From Ptychodera flava (Eukaryota > Hemichordata > Enteropneusta > Ptychoderidae), in assembly GCF_041260155.1 (NCBI RefSeq), contig NC_091940.1:28741651-28805650 (forward strand): a DNA stretch of 64,000 bases. Direction: 5' to 3'. Within the stretch, counting starts at the first letter, position 1. Each line of letters opens with the position of its first letter. The position numbers and the translations under genes are program-made. A model generated the notes under the pieces. That model was not told the DNA's origin, made no database searches, and saw only the letters and a list, made by a program, of their open reading frames with translations. Shown piece by piece: positions 53,065 to 64,000 of this stretch.

Positions 53065-53417
53065 TAGCCCTGCGGACCCACAGGCACTCCTTAGCTGGGT
53101 AGTCTGCTAAGTAGATCGATTTTCGGATCGATCTATTGATCCCGTAGTCGATATCCCCGCCACTGCAACCTAAATACTCACAAGGTGTGCAACACAATCA
53201 CTCAAAAAACACACCACCCGAATTGTCAACTGGCCGTGCGCTCGCACTAAACATTCAAAACTATACTCCCATATACCTAGTTGGGTCACAAATTTAACCA
53301 TCTCCTCGAAAATCACGCCAATGAATGTGTTACTCGCGTCATCTTGAAGGAATCGGCCGTGTTTTGAGACCAAGCGCAGTGAAATGCGGCCTGCAGAACG
53401 ATTCTACCATATGATGT
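53065..53417. repeat. Left terminal inverted repeat of the RT element
   Basis: About 353 bases pairing with 56254-56690. Clear blocks include GTAGATCGATTTTCGGATCG, CCCGTAGTCGATATCCCCGC, AACTGGCCGTGCGCTC and AGAACGATTCTACCATATGA. Just inside it, CCACTGCTGATTGGT (53426) pairs with GCCAATCAGTAGTGG (53497). Confidence 0.88.
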
Positions 53418-53629
53418 CATTTTTTCCACTGCTGATTGGTTCAACTATACTTCACCAGTGACGTCTTGCCATGACCTTTGTTTTGGCCGTTGATTAGCCA
53501 ATCAGTAGTGGAATAAATTATGCGTGTCCGTATTCTTGAAAAAATATACATCCAACCAACAGCCCCACACTTAGTTCACCATTCGGTAGACAGAGAGAAT
53601 ACCACTGGATTAGACAGTTAGGTACCGCA

Positions 53630-55981
53630 ATGCCTTATGGTTGTAATGACAACATCAAAGATATAGGCAATCTCTCAAGTCCTGGTTGTTCAGAAGTGAA
53701 TGTGATGGGCCTATTTGAGTCTTCTGTCCGTAGAAGACGTAGTCATGGACATAGGCGTTACCATCGGCCTAAATTGGATACATCAGCTACATCCAATTGC
53801 CATGACAAATTTCATGAACTTCTTCTTTTATTGCAGAAGCCTTTACGTCTCCATCACATTCGTACTTCATTATTTGCTCTTTCCATCAAGGACTTGAGAA
53901 GGTTGCATGTCTATGCATTGGGATTGTCTTTGACAGATCCGAACAAACAACCGTACAGACTGGTCAGTATTATTGCTGTCATTGCACTATACAGACTATA
54001 CAAGCCTGTTCGTGCTGAACCTATGACTGATGATCATCGTCATTTCATACATCTTCCATTTACTAACAAAGGAATTGATGCCATTAATATCAGCAATATA
54101 CTACACAACAAAAAGGTACATCAACTATACCTGTATACTTTAAGAACCAGTCTGTACCTATTCTGTCATATCAATACACCAAGACAATCTCCAATAAAAT
54201 ATTCAATTACAATAAGGCATTGCGGCACTGAAAAATTGATGAATTCCTTCAAACACCAGCATCCTGTGACTGCTCTACATCTCCCTTCAAATATACTCCG
54301 GTTGGCCATGTCATCACTGGTGATCTGAACTTGGTTGAACATCACCACCTTCGTAAGATATTATCTTGTGGACCGAAGTTCAGAGAACCTCACAGGATCA
54401 ACTGGAACCATAATTTTAAGATCATTATGGACTCTGTTGAAGAATATGCCAGGAAATGGGCTAAAAGGGAGGATGTAGAGCTGGACACACTGTCAGAATG
54501 GGTCAAATCTGTGAGGAAAATAGTGCGTGGCCGTATTGGTCGACTAAGATCACATGTTTGCAGAAGACCCTATTCTGTATTTAAAGATCCTGATGCTGTT
54601 AAGTGTTTGAATGATATCCATGAAAAATATGTTGTCGTCCCTGCTGATAAAGCTGCCAATAACATTGTATTTGTCTGTAAGAAGTATTATTTTGAATGTC
54701 TTATAGACGAACTTGGTGTAACTAAGACCTCCACCAACTCCACTTACAGACAATCAATGTTCAACAAATCTGAAATTTTGGCAAACCATAAGTCATTCAT
54801 GGAAAATTTTAATATTACAACAAAGGATGACCATAATAAGTTGCCTAGCTTATACTGGATACCAAAGCTCCACAAAACACCTTACAAAGCTAGGTTTATC
54901 GCAGGATCTTCAAAATGTTCAACAACAGAGTTATCGAAGATACTGACTTCTGTTCTTTGTACTGTTAAACGGGACTTCAATCATACTGTGATGTTGTCTT
55001 TTCTCGGAGTGGTATAAATCAAATGTGGATATTAAAAAACTCGAAGGAACTCTTGGAAAATTTGAAATCAAGATCTGTTTCAAAAATAACATCTATTAAA
55101 ACTTTCGATTTTTCCACATTGTATACCACAATACCACATGATAAATTGAAAGAACGCTTGAAAAACATCATCAACCAAGCATTTTTCTACAAAAACGGTT
55201 CACGCCGTTACAAATATGTGGTATTAGGGTATAATTCTACATATTTTGTTAAAAATATTACTAACGCTAAAGTGTTTTATACCGAGAAAGACATTATCAG
55301 TATGCTTGATTTCCTCATTGACAACATATTTGTTGAATTTGGAGGACACATTTTCCAACAGGGTATAGGAATTCCCATGGGCACTAATTGTGCTCCCTTA
55401 CTTGCGACTTATTTCTGTTCTCATACGAGGCAGAATTTATCCAGAACCTTATCAAGCAGAAAAAGGTCTCTGTAGCTTGTACTTTCAACCTTACATTTAG
55501 ATACATAGACGATGTTATTTCATTGAATAACTCAGAATTCAGTAAATATCTCGCTATGATTTATCCTCCAGAATTGGAGATTAAAGAGACTACAGAAACG
55601 GCCTCTTCTGCTTCATATCTGGACATTTTACTTGAATTTGACTCTAATGGTCACCTTTCTACTAGGCTATATGACAAGAGAGATGATTTCAACTTTAGTA
55701 TAATTAATTTTCCACACCTCATCAGTAATATTCCACTCTCACCTGCTTATGGGGTATACATTTCTCAGCTTATTCGATATGCAAGAGCATGCAGTTCATA
55801 TGGTGATTTTGTAGAGAGACATGGCCATCTCTCTTTCAAAATGTTAAATCAAGGTTACACCAGAGCAAGACTTGTCTCTACATTCAAACGCTTTTTTGGC
55901 AGGTATCGCAAGCTGGTAGATAAATACGATATCTCTCTTCGACAAATGATCACTGATGGCATCGGTGACATGGGGCCTTAG
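53630..55981 (+). pseudogene. Frameshifted Penelope-related reverse transcriptase
   Basis: The coding region runs through segments 53630-54328, 54331-55017, 55023-55475 and 55388-55981, with frame changes at about 54250-54330, 54985 and 55410. Domain order: basic N-terminus (VRRRRSHGHRRYHRP), VPADKAANNIVFVCKKYY, LYWIPKLHKTPYKARFI (the P-K-hydrophobic-HK block typical of Penelope-like elements), RT motif A TFDFSTLYTTIPHDKL, motif B GIPMGTNCAPLL, and motif C FRYIDDVI with the catalytic Asp pair. After these come YLDILLEFDSNG and a conserved tail ending QMITDGIGDMGP. No GIY-YIG domain is seen downstream. The catalytic motifs are intact but the frame is broken, so this copy is inactive. Confidence 0.85.
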
Positions 55982-56253
55982 TTAGTGACCACTACCTATC
56001 TGACTTACAGATTGATATATGGCGGGTGCACATGTGGGGCAGGATGCGCTTACTATTTTCGAAACACCTGACATCACTTCTTGGTCTTTTGGCCAGAGGT
56101 CCATATATCTTTCTTTCATGAATTTGACTTTGTTTGTGTACCGTCTATTTACTGTCTGTTCTGTGCTGTTTTGTGTCTATGTTTACAACTATTGTCTTAC
56201 AAATTTTGACCTAGTGTTATTGGATTATGGATTGGTATGATTGCGATTATTTT

Positions 56254-56690
56254 ACATCATATGGTAGAATCGTTCTGCAGGCCACATTTCACTGCGCTTG
56301 GTCTCAAAACACGGCCGATTTCTTCAAGATGATGCGAGTAACACGTTCATCGGCATGATTTTCGAGGAGATGGTTAAATTTGTGATACAACTAGGTATAT
56401 GGGAGTGTAGTTCTGAATGTTTTGTGTGAGCGCACGGCCAGTTGACAAATCGGGTGGTGTGTTTTTGAGTGCTTGTGTTGCACACCTTGTGAGTATTTAG
56501 GTTGCAGTGGCGGGGATATCGACTACGGGATCAATAGATCGATCCGAAAATCGATCTACTTGGCAGACTAACCAGCTAAGGAGCGCCTGTGGTGCGTACC
56601 GTGCGACTGCTCCATGTTCCCGGCGTTATACAACCTCCCACCCGCCGTATAACGCCGGGAACAAACAGCACGCGCCGGTACGCAGGGCTA
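56254..56690. repeat. Right terminal inverted repeat of the RT element, with a hairpin insert
   Basis: It pairs with 53065-53417 but is about 85 bases longer. The excess at about 56593-56683 is itself a hairpin: GTTCCCGGCGTTATAC (56616-56631) faces GTATAACGCCGGGAAC (56647-56662), with TGCGTACCG and CGGTACGCA outside. Confidence 0.85.
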
Positions 56691-57184
56691 CGGAGAGCAC
56701 TAGAGAGACGCCGCGCACCACACGCGCCTGTATTCAACGATTGCAATGCAGAAACATGTCGCTCAAAGGTTAATTTAAGTCTCACCTTCACATGAAAACT
56801 CTTGATTTCACTGGAGCAGCAATTTATGTCTAACACTCGAATATCAAGAGCTCAATATGTATGATTGGTACCAGGCCTTGAATTACTACTACAGTGACCT
56901 CGACATTTTTAACAGGAGTCATTTCAAGTAGATCAACCGTAGAGGGCGCACTCCTAGACAAATTTGCGAGTGTGGATTAAGATTCGCTCAAATCCATATA
57001 TAAATGATGTGGATCAGACTTTCATGAATCAATTGGCTTCATAACTGTTGTAAAATCGATGTTTGCCTTTTATAGCTATTTATGCGGTGCGTAACACATC
57101 ACAGGGTCAACCAACAAACTGTTACTATAAAATGGTGTTTGTGCACTGGCCGCGGTGATGAATGGCGGGTGGGTCTTTTTTTCC

Positions 57185-57340
57185 TCATGAGCACAGGGAG
57201 CAGAGGAAAGGACCCTGGGTGGGGATAGGAAGTCTTTTTGTGCAACGGTTTACCTTATTTGATTTTATTAATTTTGTCTGTGATATTTCAAATAAAGAGT
57301 TCAACTCCACACCGTTTGACTGCTTTATATAGTACCGACA
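57185..57340. repeat. Single-arm copy of the 42.6-43.2-kb inverted repeat
   Basis: It shares CCTGGGTGGGGA, GTGCAACGGTTTACC, TGATATTTCAAATAAAG and the GACTGCTTTATATA block with the right arm at 43019-43205 in inverted orientation. Confidence 0.75.
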
Positions 57341-57419
57341 AGTCCACGCCGCCCTGGAAGATGTCCCAGAATCCACCGCTTCATCTTCGCTTCAAAAATG
57401 ACGGCTATCTATCGCGGTA

Positions 57420-58180
57420 AAGACGCTAAATTTTCAAACTAATTTTAAGAGCCACTATGTATTTTCTAGTAAACTCATTTTCACGCCAACGACGTTTTAT
57501 TGCCTGATGTACAAGGCAGTGGTATTTTTTTACGATTTTTCATTAGTTCTACGCATGAATTTTTTGATCGAAAAATTGATGCTTTGTAAAATTTGGTCAA
57601 ACATCCAATGCATTCACTTTTCCCAGGACGTATTTTGATGAAATTCGTATGGTCAACCCAATCAATGTAGTATCATTCGACTCTTAATGGTACGAAATGT
57701 GTCAAACTGTCAGTCGCCCCTATCGACTCCTCGCGTTTTCACGTAAAGGGGCTTTCTTTCTGCCTACTTCTAGCGATTTTCGAAAATGTTGACGCCTTAT
57801 ATAAACATAGAAAGGCCTGCAGCTCATTAGCATCTCATCGTTGGCTACGTTTTTTACAAAGAGTGGGTGCCTAGGTGGGGGCCGGGGCAGCAGGTAACCT
57901 TTACCCCTGTCCGTTTCGACCCAAGTAATTCACACCCTCTTGTCTTTGTTTGTGGTCAGATCAATCCTGGTGCCTTAGTCACTTCGACCTCAGTCACTTT
58001 CATGTTACATGTACCTGACAACGTTTTACTGAGTACATTATGCAACTTGTTTCTGTGAGAAGAGCGGCTTCCTTCGTATCTGATACTTGTGGGAGGCCAC
58101 AATGCGTGTGGACAAATACATCATGGCAGAGTCATTCTGATACTTGTATTTGTTGACATAGTTTTATATTGCAGTCAAAA
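57420..58180. other. Unassigned stretch
   Basis: No convincing exon, repeat or element end is visible. Unit 4 similarity ends just before it. Confidence 0.4.
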
Positions 58181-58600
58181 TAGGGATAGACCCACCACAA
58201 ATTGCAACAGAATATTTTCTTGAGGATGCATTCGGAGAGGTACCAAGAACAACATACTAAAAAAACATTTCGTCCTGAACTTCAGGTCATAAACAAGCTA
58301 TTTCTGTGATTTCTTTGCATGGACAAACGATTTTTGAGGTACAATGTTTTACATAGAAATTCGAATAGTTTGCATATATCCAATATGGCAGCCAAAATTC
58401 CTACAGATAACATTTTCAGTCATACAATATGTATTAAAAACAAGCTGTTACAGTTATTTTAAGTTGAAATGTATTTCTTGGGCATAAAGGAATACTTTTA
58501 AGGCTCAATGTTTTACAAAAGCACTACGATAATTTGCATAAATCCAACATGGTTGCCAAATTAATGACCCCAATGCCTAATAGTTTCTAATATGAAAATA
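58180..58600. repeat. Copies of the 165-bp repeat family
   Basis: It begins ACCCACCACAAATTGCAACA, as does the array at 62885, and contains two units with ACAAGCTxTTxCAGT, TTTCTTxGGCATxxA and TTTGCATAxATCCAAxATGG boxes. Confidence 0.7.
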
Positions 58601-58860
58601 CTTTTAGCTCTAGGAATCTATCAAAAAGGAACTGGAGTCCTTGGACATTTATTTTTAAATACGGAAAATATGATATAAACCAATTTATAATAACGACCCA
58701 TTAAACACTGAAAGTCTATTTTAATAGGTTTGTGGGGCATGTGTCGAAATAATTCATAAATATACTGTATTTTGTAAAGAATGCTTAGGCTGATTTTAGA
58801 GACTTCCATACATGACTAACAAACAGACTAAAAGAAGTTAATAATGATATGCTTTTACTA

Positions 58861-59549
58861 TTAAGGTTCCAAGACAAGAAATTGACCTTTTCAAGCCAAC
58901 AATTTTCTAGTGATTAATAAGCTCAGAATCCCGTAAAAATTATACATTTTCGAAAAGCCTAGATATAGGGGAACATTTTGGTCACCATAGTGTCACCATT
59001 GTTTACATAACTATCACGTGACAGGTAATTTGCATAACCTTTCAAAAAATCGGTTTTCCCTATGTTTTGTTACAATGCTTTGAGATATGTGGCTGAAATT
59101 TGTGTGAGTGCAAGCTGTCCAAAGATCTTCCAAAGTATGTCTCAGAATTTTTTTAAACCTTCTCAAACAATTTTTATGCCTGAAAAATGTCCAGAGCGGT
59201 GAATTTAACCCTAGTTGATTTCTTTAAAATTGTGCTCAAATAAAAACTAAGCAAGATATAAAAAATCTGAGACACACTTTTGAAGAGCATGTGACAGCTT
59301 GCATTCCAGCAAGTTTGAGTCAGATATTTTGAGGTATTGAGACAAAACATAGGGAAAACCGATTTTTGAAAGGTTATGCAAATTACCTGTCACGTGATAG
59401 TTATGTAAACAATGGTGACACTGTGATTACCAAAATCTTCCCCTATATCTAGGCTTTCAGAAAATGTATAATGTATGGGGGTTCTGAGCTTATTAAGCAC
59501 CAGAGAATTGTTAGATTAAAGAGGTCAATTTCTTGTCTTGGAACCTTAA
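58861..59549. mobile_element. 690-bp inverted-repeat element
   Basis: Left arm 58861-59153 (TTAAGGTTCCAAGACAAGAA) and right arm 59265-59549 (TTCTTGTCTTGGAACCTTAA) pair over nearly 290 bases. Paired blocks include ATCACGTGACAGGTAATTTG and its complement. About 110 bases separate the arms. No coding content; probably a large MITE or foldback element. TTAA at both ends could be target duplication or part of the terminus. Confidence 0.8.
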
Positions 59550-59779
59550 GATGTTAGAAAGTCATGCGATTTTAATTATATAGTAATGTTTCTATATATG
59601 ACACCTGTTAATCATTGTAAGTCCTCTAAATCATTATCTTTTTTAGTATAACATTGGCTTTGTGTGGTGCACTATTTGTGATTTGTATTGGTTTTTAATA
59701 CCATACTGACACAAAACATGTAATCTGTAATGCTTACTGTTAAGAAGACGTGTATAAATTGTTTACTGGTTAATTTACA

Positions 59780-59994
59780 CTGCATGAAAACCCGATAATT
59801 CAGATAAATTCACATTAATGAGTTGCCTGTATTATAGTATAATACACGTGAATTCACATGAATCCACAAGAATACAGGCTTGCTGAATACAAAAAATGGA
59901 TTCTTGACTGTATTCATCTGTATATGCACTCTTCAGCTAAAATACAGGCAATAATCCATGTTAATACAGTGAGTATTATAGGGTTTTTATGCAG
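59780..59994. mobile_element. Second copy of the 216-bp MITE
   Basis: Inverted orientation relative to 1600-1815. Ends CTGCATGAAAAC and GTTTTTATGCAG. Internal shared text includes TATTATAGTATAATACACGT and ACAGGCAATAATCCATG-like blocks. Confidence 0.8.
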
Positions 59995-60399
59995 TGTTAG
60001 ACACAACCACCTCATTATGAATGAGTTTATCTTTAGTAGATCCCCCTAGATGATAGGCAGGAAGGCATCACACATAATAGCAAAAATATAATAAACACAA
60101 CAAAGCTGATAAAATCACAGAAACAAAGAATAATATGACAAAAAGTATAAAAATGCCACAATGCACACAAATTAAAACAGCACTTTTGCAATTGATGTAA
60201 GATTCAAAACAACTTTATCACCAATCAAAATAAACATTTAAAAACTACATACTTAACAAAGGCTTAAAATTATTTCAAACACCTAATCATCCCAACAGAA
60301 TTAAACTTTTACAGACAAGAAAATCTGCAAACATAGGGCCAAAGTCCCTGAAGCTACTATAGACATGGATACAAAATTAAGTATTTCCTGACTGTATGA

Positions 60400-61040
60400 A
60401 ATAATCTCACTAAGGTCATCCTAGGGACCTGTAAACCAACTATTAAAGCTGTCTGACCAGCGGTTTTGAAATAACAAGCAACCCAACAGTCGACAGAGCT
60501 ATGCTGTGTTATGCAGAGAATAACTTTTTGTGACACATCTATTGATGAAGAAGGTGGATATCTTTGACAGCTCATTTCAGGATGGCCTGACCAAAAATGG
60601 CAAAATTAGCTGCAAAAATACAAAATTGAAGATTTTATCATAATTTCAATATATCATATTCAGTTTCATCTGTAGGAACCTGCATACCAAATATCAAAGC
60701 TGATAGGTGAGCGGTTTTGATGAAATAAAGTTTTAAACAAAAATGACTAAAACTTCCTTAAAAATACAGATTTGTGTATTTCATCAAAATTTGAACAAAT
60801 CTAAGTTGGGTTATCCCTAGGGACCTGTATACCAAATAACAAAGCTGCCTGAACAGTGGTTATGAAGAATAAGATTTCTTACCAAAAATGCCTTTTTGGC
60901 GCTAATTTGCATATTTTCAACAATATCAAAAAATTTTAAAAATTAGTTTCTCATAATCATATTTTTCATCTACACAACAAATATCAAGTCATTAAGTACT
61001 GCGGTTCTCAAGATATTTGAGTGGACGAACGCCTCACAAA
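60400..61040. repeat. Degenerate ~146-bp repeat array leading into the ACAT tract
   Basis: An AGGGACCTGTATACCAAATA-like box occurs at about 60425, 60675 and 60821, with a weaker copy near 60970. The last spacings are about 146 and 147; the first is 250. Each box is followed by AAAGCTGxxTGAxCAGxGGTT. Confidence 0.6.
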
Positions 61041-61043
61041 CGG

Positions 61044-61059
61044 ACATACATACATACAT

Positions 61060-61102
<43 letters not shown>

Positions 61103-61296
61103 ACACACACACACACACATACATACATACATACATACATACATACATACATACATACATACATACATACATACATACATACATACATACATACATACAT
61201 ACATACATACATACATACATACATACACATACATACATACATACATACATACATACATACATACATACATACATACATACATACATACATACATAC
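61044..61296. repeat. (ACAT)n microsatellite with an internal (CA)n block
   Basis: About 250 bases of ACAT repeats with a CA tract at about 61077-61119. Open frames in all phases here are artefacts. Confidence 0.98.
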
Positions 61297-61299
61297 TGA

Positions 61300-62220
61300 C
61301 GTCGGACGAAAGACGGATACCCATGCCAGTAGCTTCTATAGACTACAGTCTATAGTGGCTAAAAATGACACTTCGATATATGATGACACTTAAACTTGGC
61401 TGTAATTGTGTATGCTCATGTTGTTCGAAGTGAGGACATTTGTTGGTATTATGATTTGTTGTGATTGTATATTTTTCTGATTCTTTTGTATGCAATAATT
61501 GGTTGTTTTGGAAACAAATTCTTTAATAATTTGTTTTTTTAAGTTCATACCAGTTTTCTGTCAGGAATTGTATGATTCTCTTTCTGTTGATTTATGGATT
61601 AAATTAATGTGAAAAATAGACTCTCATCCTTGGTTTGGTTTGCTACTTTTTGTTCCACTTGTCTCCTTGCTTTACGTTCTTTTACCGTTATGATGTTTTC
61701 TATTTCCTGTTTTTAGTATAGTCTCTACTTCATGTCGCTTTCTGCGTAAAATTAGTCTCATTTTTATTGAGGGCTTCGAATATTGCATTAGAAGGACATG
61801 GCATTCTGTGTACGAACCGGAATGTATCAGTTGCTTTTGTGCGTTCCAGTGGGGAAAATCTTGTTGTTGTATCATTAACCTTTAAAAATAAATTGGCCTG
61901 AACATTAGATTTATTTATCAGAGTTTCAAACAAAAATTTGGAAATTGAATGGCTTTACTATGTTCATGCATCATCACAGAATATCAGCCACGACAATATT
62001 TGTTTTGCATGTTGCTGTATTATTCTCATTTCTGTCTCATGAAATGCAATATCAGCTACTTCCAGTGAAGCTGGAGATCTCACATAGTACCCTATATTCT
62101 ATTGTGAAATCGTGTATTTCAATTTTTATTCACTTAGTGCCATTTGCCGTAAACTTTGTGTACTATGCACTGGTTGTCCAGTTTTCGCTATCAAATGTTC
62201 ATCTTGTCCTTTAAGATAGC
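61300..62220. other. Unassigned stretch
   Basis: No element end or exon is convincing. A minus-strand open frame at 61933-61730 (VHRMPCPSNAIFEALNK) is conserved with nothing I recognise. Confidence 0.4.
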
Positions 62221-62223
62221 ATT

Positions 62224-62392
62224 TTAAATGCGTTGCTTCCAGCAGGCATCGTGTGAGTCTTCTAATTTTAAGGGAGGTTCACAAGGACCAGTTACATAGC
62301 TTTCAGATAGTTTTCTAAACTGTGTGACTACTTGCTTATCATCTAGGGTGGTTTTACTACAGATACCCTCATCCACAATTAGGGAGTTCAGT
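62224..62392 (-). CDS. Possible orphan terminal exon
   Basis: A minus-strand frame preceded by an acceptor-like TATTTTAG (62393-62400) runs about 55 residues to TAA. It is polar, with LIVDEGICSKTTLDDK and GPCEPPLKLEDSHDACW, not low complexity. No family is recognised and no upstream exon can be linked to it inside the window, where the next 1.5 kb is mostly repeats. It could equally be part of a decayed element. Confidence 0.25.
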
Positions 62393-63391
62393 CTAAAATA
62401 AAAACTACACATTTTGTACATGTTTTTATAAACAGTAAAAACACATATTATATGGTTTGTCACTGTATAGCTTTAAACACCAATACAAATTACAAATAAT
62501 GCCTTACACAAATGAATCCAATGTCACATTAAAAGGAGAATACATGATTTATATGACTTACAATCATTAACAGTACTTCTCCATCATCAGTGTTTCATAT
62601 ATAGAATATCACAAAATAATAAATGGCCTGACTTTCTTATATCTTAAAGCGGCACTCACACTTGGTAACATTTTTAAAGCCATTTTTTTAATGCCAACGG
62701 TCTATATTTGACGAGGCGACTGCGCGCGGACCGCGAGATATCGATACAAACATGTCTTCAAAAAAGTAAAAGTTTGAATTCCGGTGGCCCACCTAAATTC
62801 AGCTTCCGAACATGGAACGTTCGGCACTGGGGCTATTGTCAACTAAGCTATTAGTCCAGTCAATCTACGAGATTTGGCACCTAACCCACCACAAATTGCA
62901 ACAGAATTTTTTTCTTCAGAATGCATTTCAGAGAGGTACCCAGAACAACATATTAAAAGTTTACTCGAATCCACCTTGGGGAAATATGTCTAATTTGCAT
63001 AAATCAAATATGGCTGCCAGCCATCCGACAAAATAACATAATTGGCCATATATCACATATTAAACAAGCTATTTCAGTGATTTCAAAGTCTGACACTAGT
63101 TATTTGGCTCAGGGAATCATTTTGGAGGTATAATGTTTCATATAGGCACTTCATTAATTTGCATAATTCCAATATGGCGGCCAACATTCTTACAAAAGAC
63201 ATTTTCGGTCATATACCACATATTAAACAAGCTCTTTCAGTAATTTTAAAGTTAAAAGTATATTTCTTAGGCATGGACAAACGTTTTTCGAGATGCAATG
63301 ATTTGCATAGGTAATTTGTTAATTTGCATAAATCCAATATGGTGGCCAACATACCTACAAAAGACATTTTCTGTCATATACCACGTATTAA

Positions 63392-63603
63392 CCCTTTGGG
63401 CGCCAAGGTCTATTTTTGTCAACTTTATAAAATGTACCACAGTCATTTTTTCTGCCTTTTGCCAAAATTTTGATAAAAAAATGTAGCTGATGAAAAATGA
63501 TATCCATTTGATCAAAAATTATGAAAAAACGTACAGAAAAGTTCGCAGAAATTGGTAAAATATTGCATAAAATTTTTGTGTAAAAATTACAGCAGTCAAA
63601 GGG
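63392..63603. mobile_element. 212-bp piggyBac-like MITE, copy 1
   Basis: Flanked by TTAA (63388-63391 and 63604-63607). Ends CCCTTTGGGCGCC and GCAGTCAAAGGG are inverted over the outer 7 bases. Sister repeat units have an uninterrupted ATATTAAACAAGC, showing the pre-insertion TTAA. TTAA targets and CCC-starting termini fit piggyBac. Confidence 0.8.
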
Positions 63604-63774
63604 TTAAACAAGCCATTTCTGTGATTTCAAAGTTAAAAGTATATTTCTTTGGCATGGACAAACAATTTTCGAGATGCAATGATTTGCATACTTAGGTATT
63701 TCGTTAATTTGCATAAATCCAATAGGGTTGCCAACATACATGCAAAGACATTTCTGTCATATACCACGTATCAA

Positions 63775-63992
63775 CCCTTTAGGCGTCAAAGTCTATTATT
63801 GTCAACTATATAAAATGTATCACAGTCAATTTTTCTGCTTTTTGCCAAAATTTTGATAACAAAATGTAGCTGCTGGAAAATGATATCCATTTGGTCAAAA
63901 ATTATGAAAAAACGTACAGAAAAGTTCACAGAAATTGGTAAAATATTGCATTAAATTTTTTTGTGTACTGAATAATTACAGCAGTCAAAGGG
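63775..63992. mobile_element. 218-bp piggyBac-like MITE, copy 2
   Basis: Same element at the same place in the next repeat unit. The left target is TCAA, a mutated TTAA; the right is TTAA at 63993. Ends CCCTTTAGGCGTC and CAGTCAAAGGG. The interior matches copy 1 closely, so host repeat and MITE were probably amplified together. Confidence 0.8.
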
Positions 63993-64000
63993 TTAAACAA

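Larger units (their letters stand above)
53065..56690 (+). mobile_element. 3.6-kb reverse-transcriptase element with long terminal inverted repeats
   Basis: The element starts TAGCCCTGCG (53065) and ends CGCAGGGCTA (56690), a perfect 10-bp inverted terminus. The inverted repeats extend inwards to 53417 and 56254. It is flanked by CGGAGAGAGCAC (53053-53064) and CGGAGAGCAC (56691-56700), a likely 10-12 bp target duplication. The same flanks are joined in the unit 3 paralogue at about 40241-40258, a pre-insertion site. The internal region carries a decayed Penelope-related reverse transcriptase and no recognisable endonuclease or transposase. Confidence 0.85.
62880..64000. repeat. 165-bp tandem array, running off the window
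   Basis: AATTTGCATAA-type boxes followed by TCCAATATGG occur at 62992, 63156, 63321 and 63706. Spacings are 164, 165 and 385, the last being one unit plus an inserted MITE. Units also carry TCATATACCACxTATTAA and TATTTCTTxGGCATGGACAA. Confidence 0.85.

Overview
This is a repeat-rich animal nuclear locus, most likely from a marine invertebrate. The genes have introns with GT/AG boundaries, and the window carries long dinucleotide microsatellites, LINE and Ty3/Gypsy remnants, a Penelope-related reverse transcriptase and many small inverted-repeat transposons. The reverse transcriptase resembles copies I associate with cnidarians and invertebrate deuterostomes. I cannot name the species. I see no tRNA, rRNA, CRISPR array or prokaryotic operon.

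The only intact genes I can support are four tandem paralogues on the minus strand, with coding spans 172-6481, 18563-25635, 32072-37152 and 44468-51892. Each has eight coding exons. From the 5' end they are 167, 125, 123, 104, 73, 62, 54 and 93 nt, with identical phases in all four, giving about 266 residues. They are short-chain dehydrogenase/reductases (SDRs) closest in layout to bacterial D-3-hydroxybutyrate dehydrogenase. Genes 1 and 2 form one pair and genes 3 and 4 another, judged from protein and intron similarity. The duplicated units also include several kilobases of upstream noncoding DNA.

Layout. Unit 1 (about 1-13290) holds gene 1, two intronic hairpins, a MITE and an upstream insertion with a broken LINE. 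Next is a decayed Ty3/Gypsy element (14171-18126) split by a 2.5-kb Harbinger-like element. Unit 2 (about 18400-29970) holds gene 2, with a 146-bp tandem array in its last intron and two upstream insertions. Unit 3 (about 31110-40430) holds gene 3 and a 1.4-kb G-rich inverted-repeat element. A spacer (40430-43480) carries a tandem array, a LINE fragment and a large inverted repeat. Unit 4 (about 43485-57400) holds gene 4. Its upstream part is interrupted by a 3.6-kb element that pairs a reverse transcriptase with long terminal inverted repeats. The rest (57400-64000) is repeats: a 690-bp inverted repeat, a MITE, 146-bp and 165-bp tandem arrays, a long ACAT microsatellite and two piggyBac-like MITEs.

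Comparing the paired units gives pre-insertion sites for several elements, so insertions can be placed after the duplications. The best candidates for something unusual are the inverted-repeat reverse-transcriptase element and the SDR paralogues. One SDR pair has lost the catalytic-tetrad Asn; the other pair has lost the second Asn of the NNAG motif.
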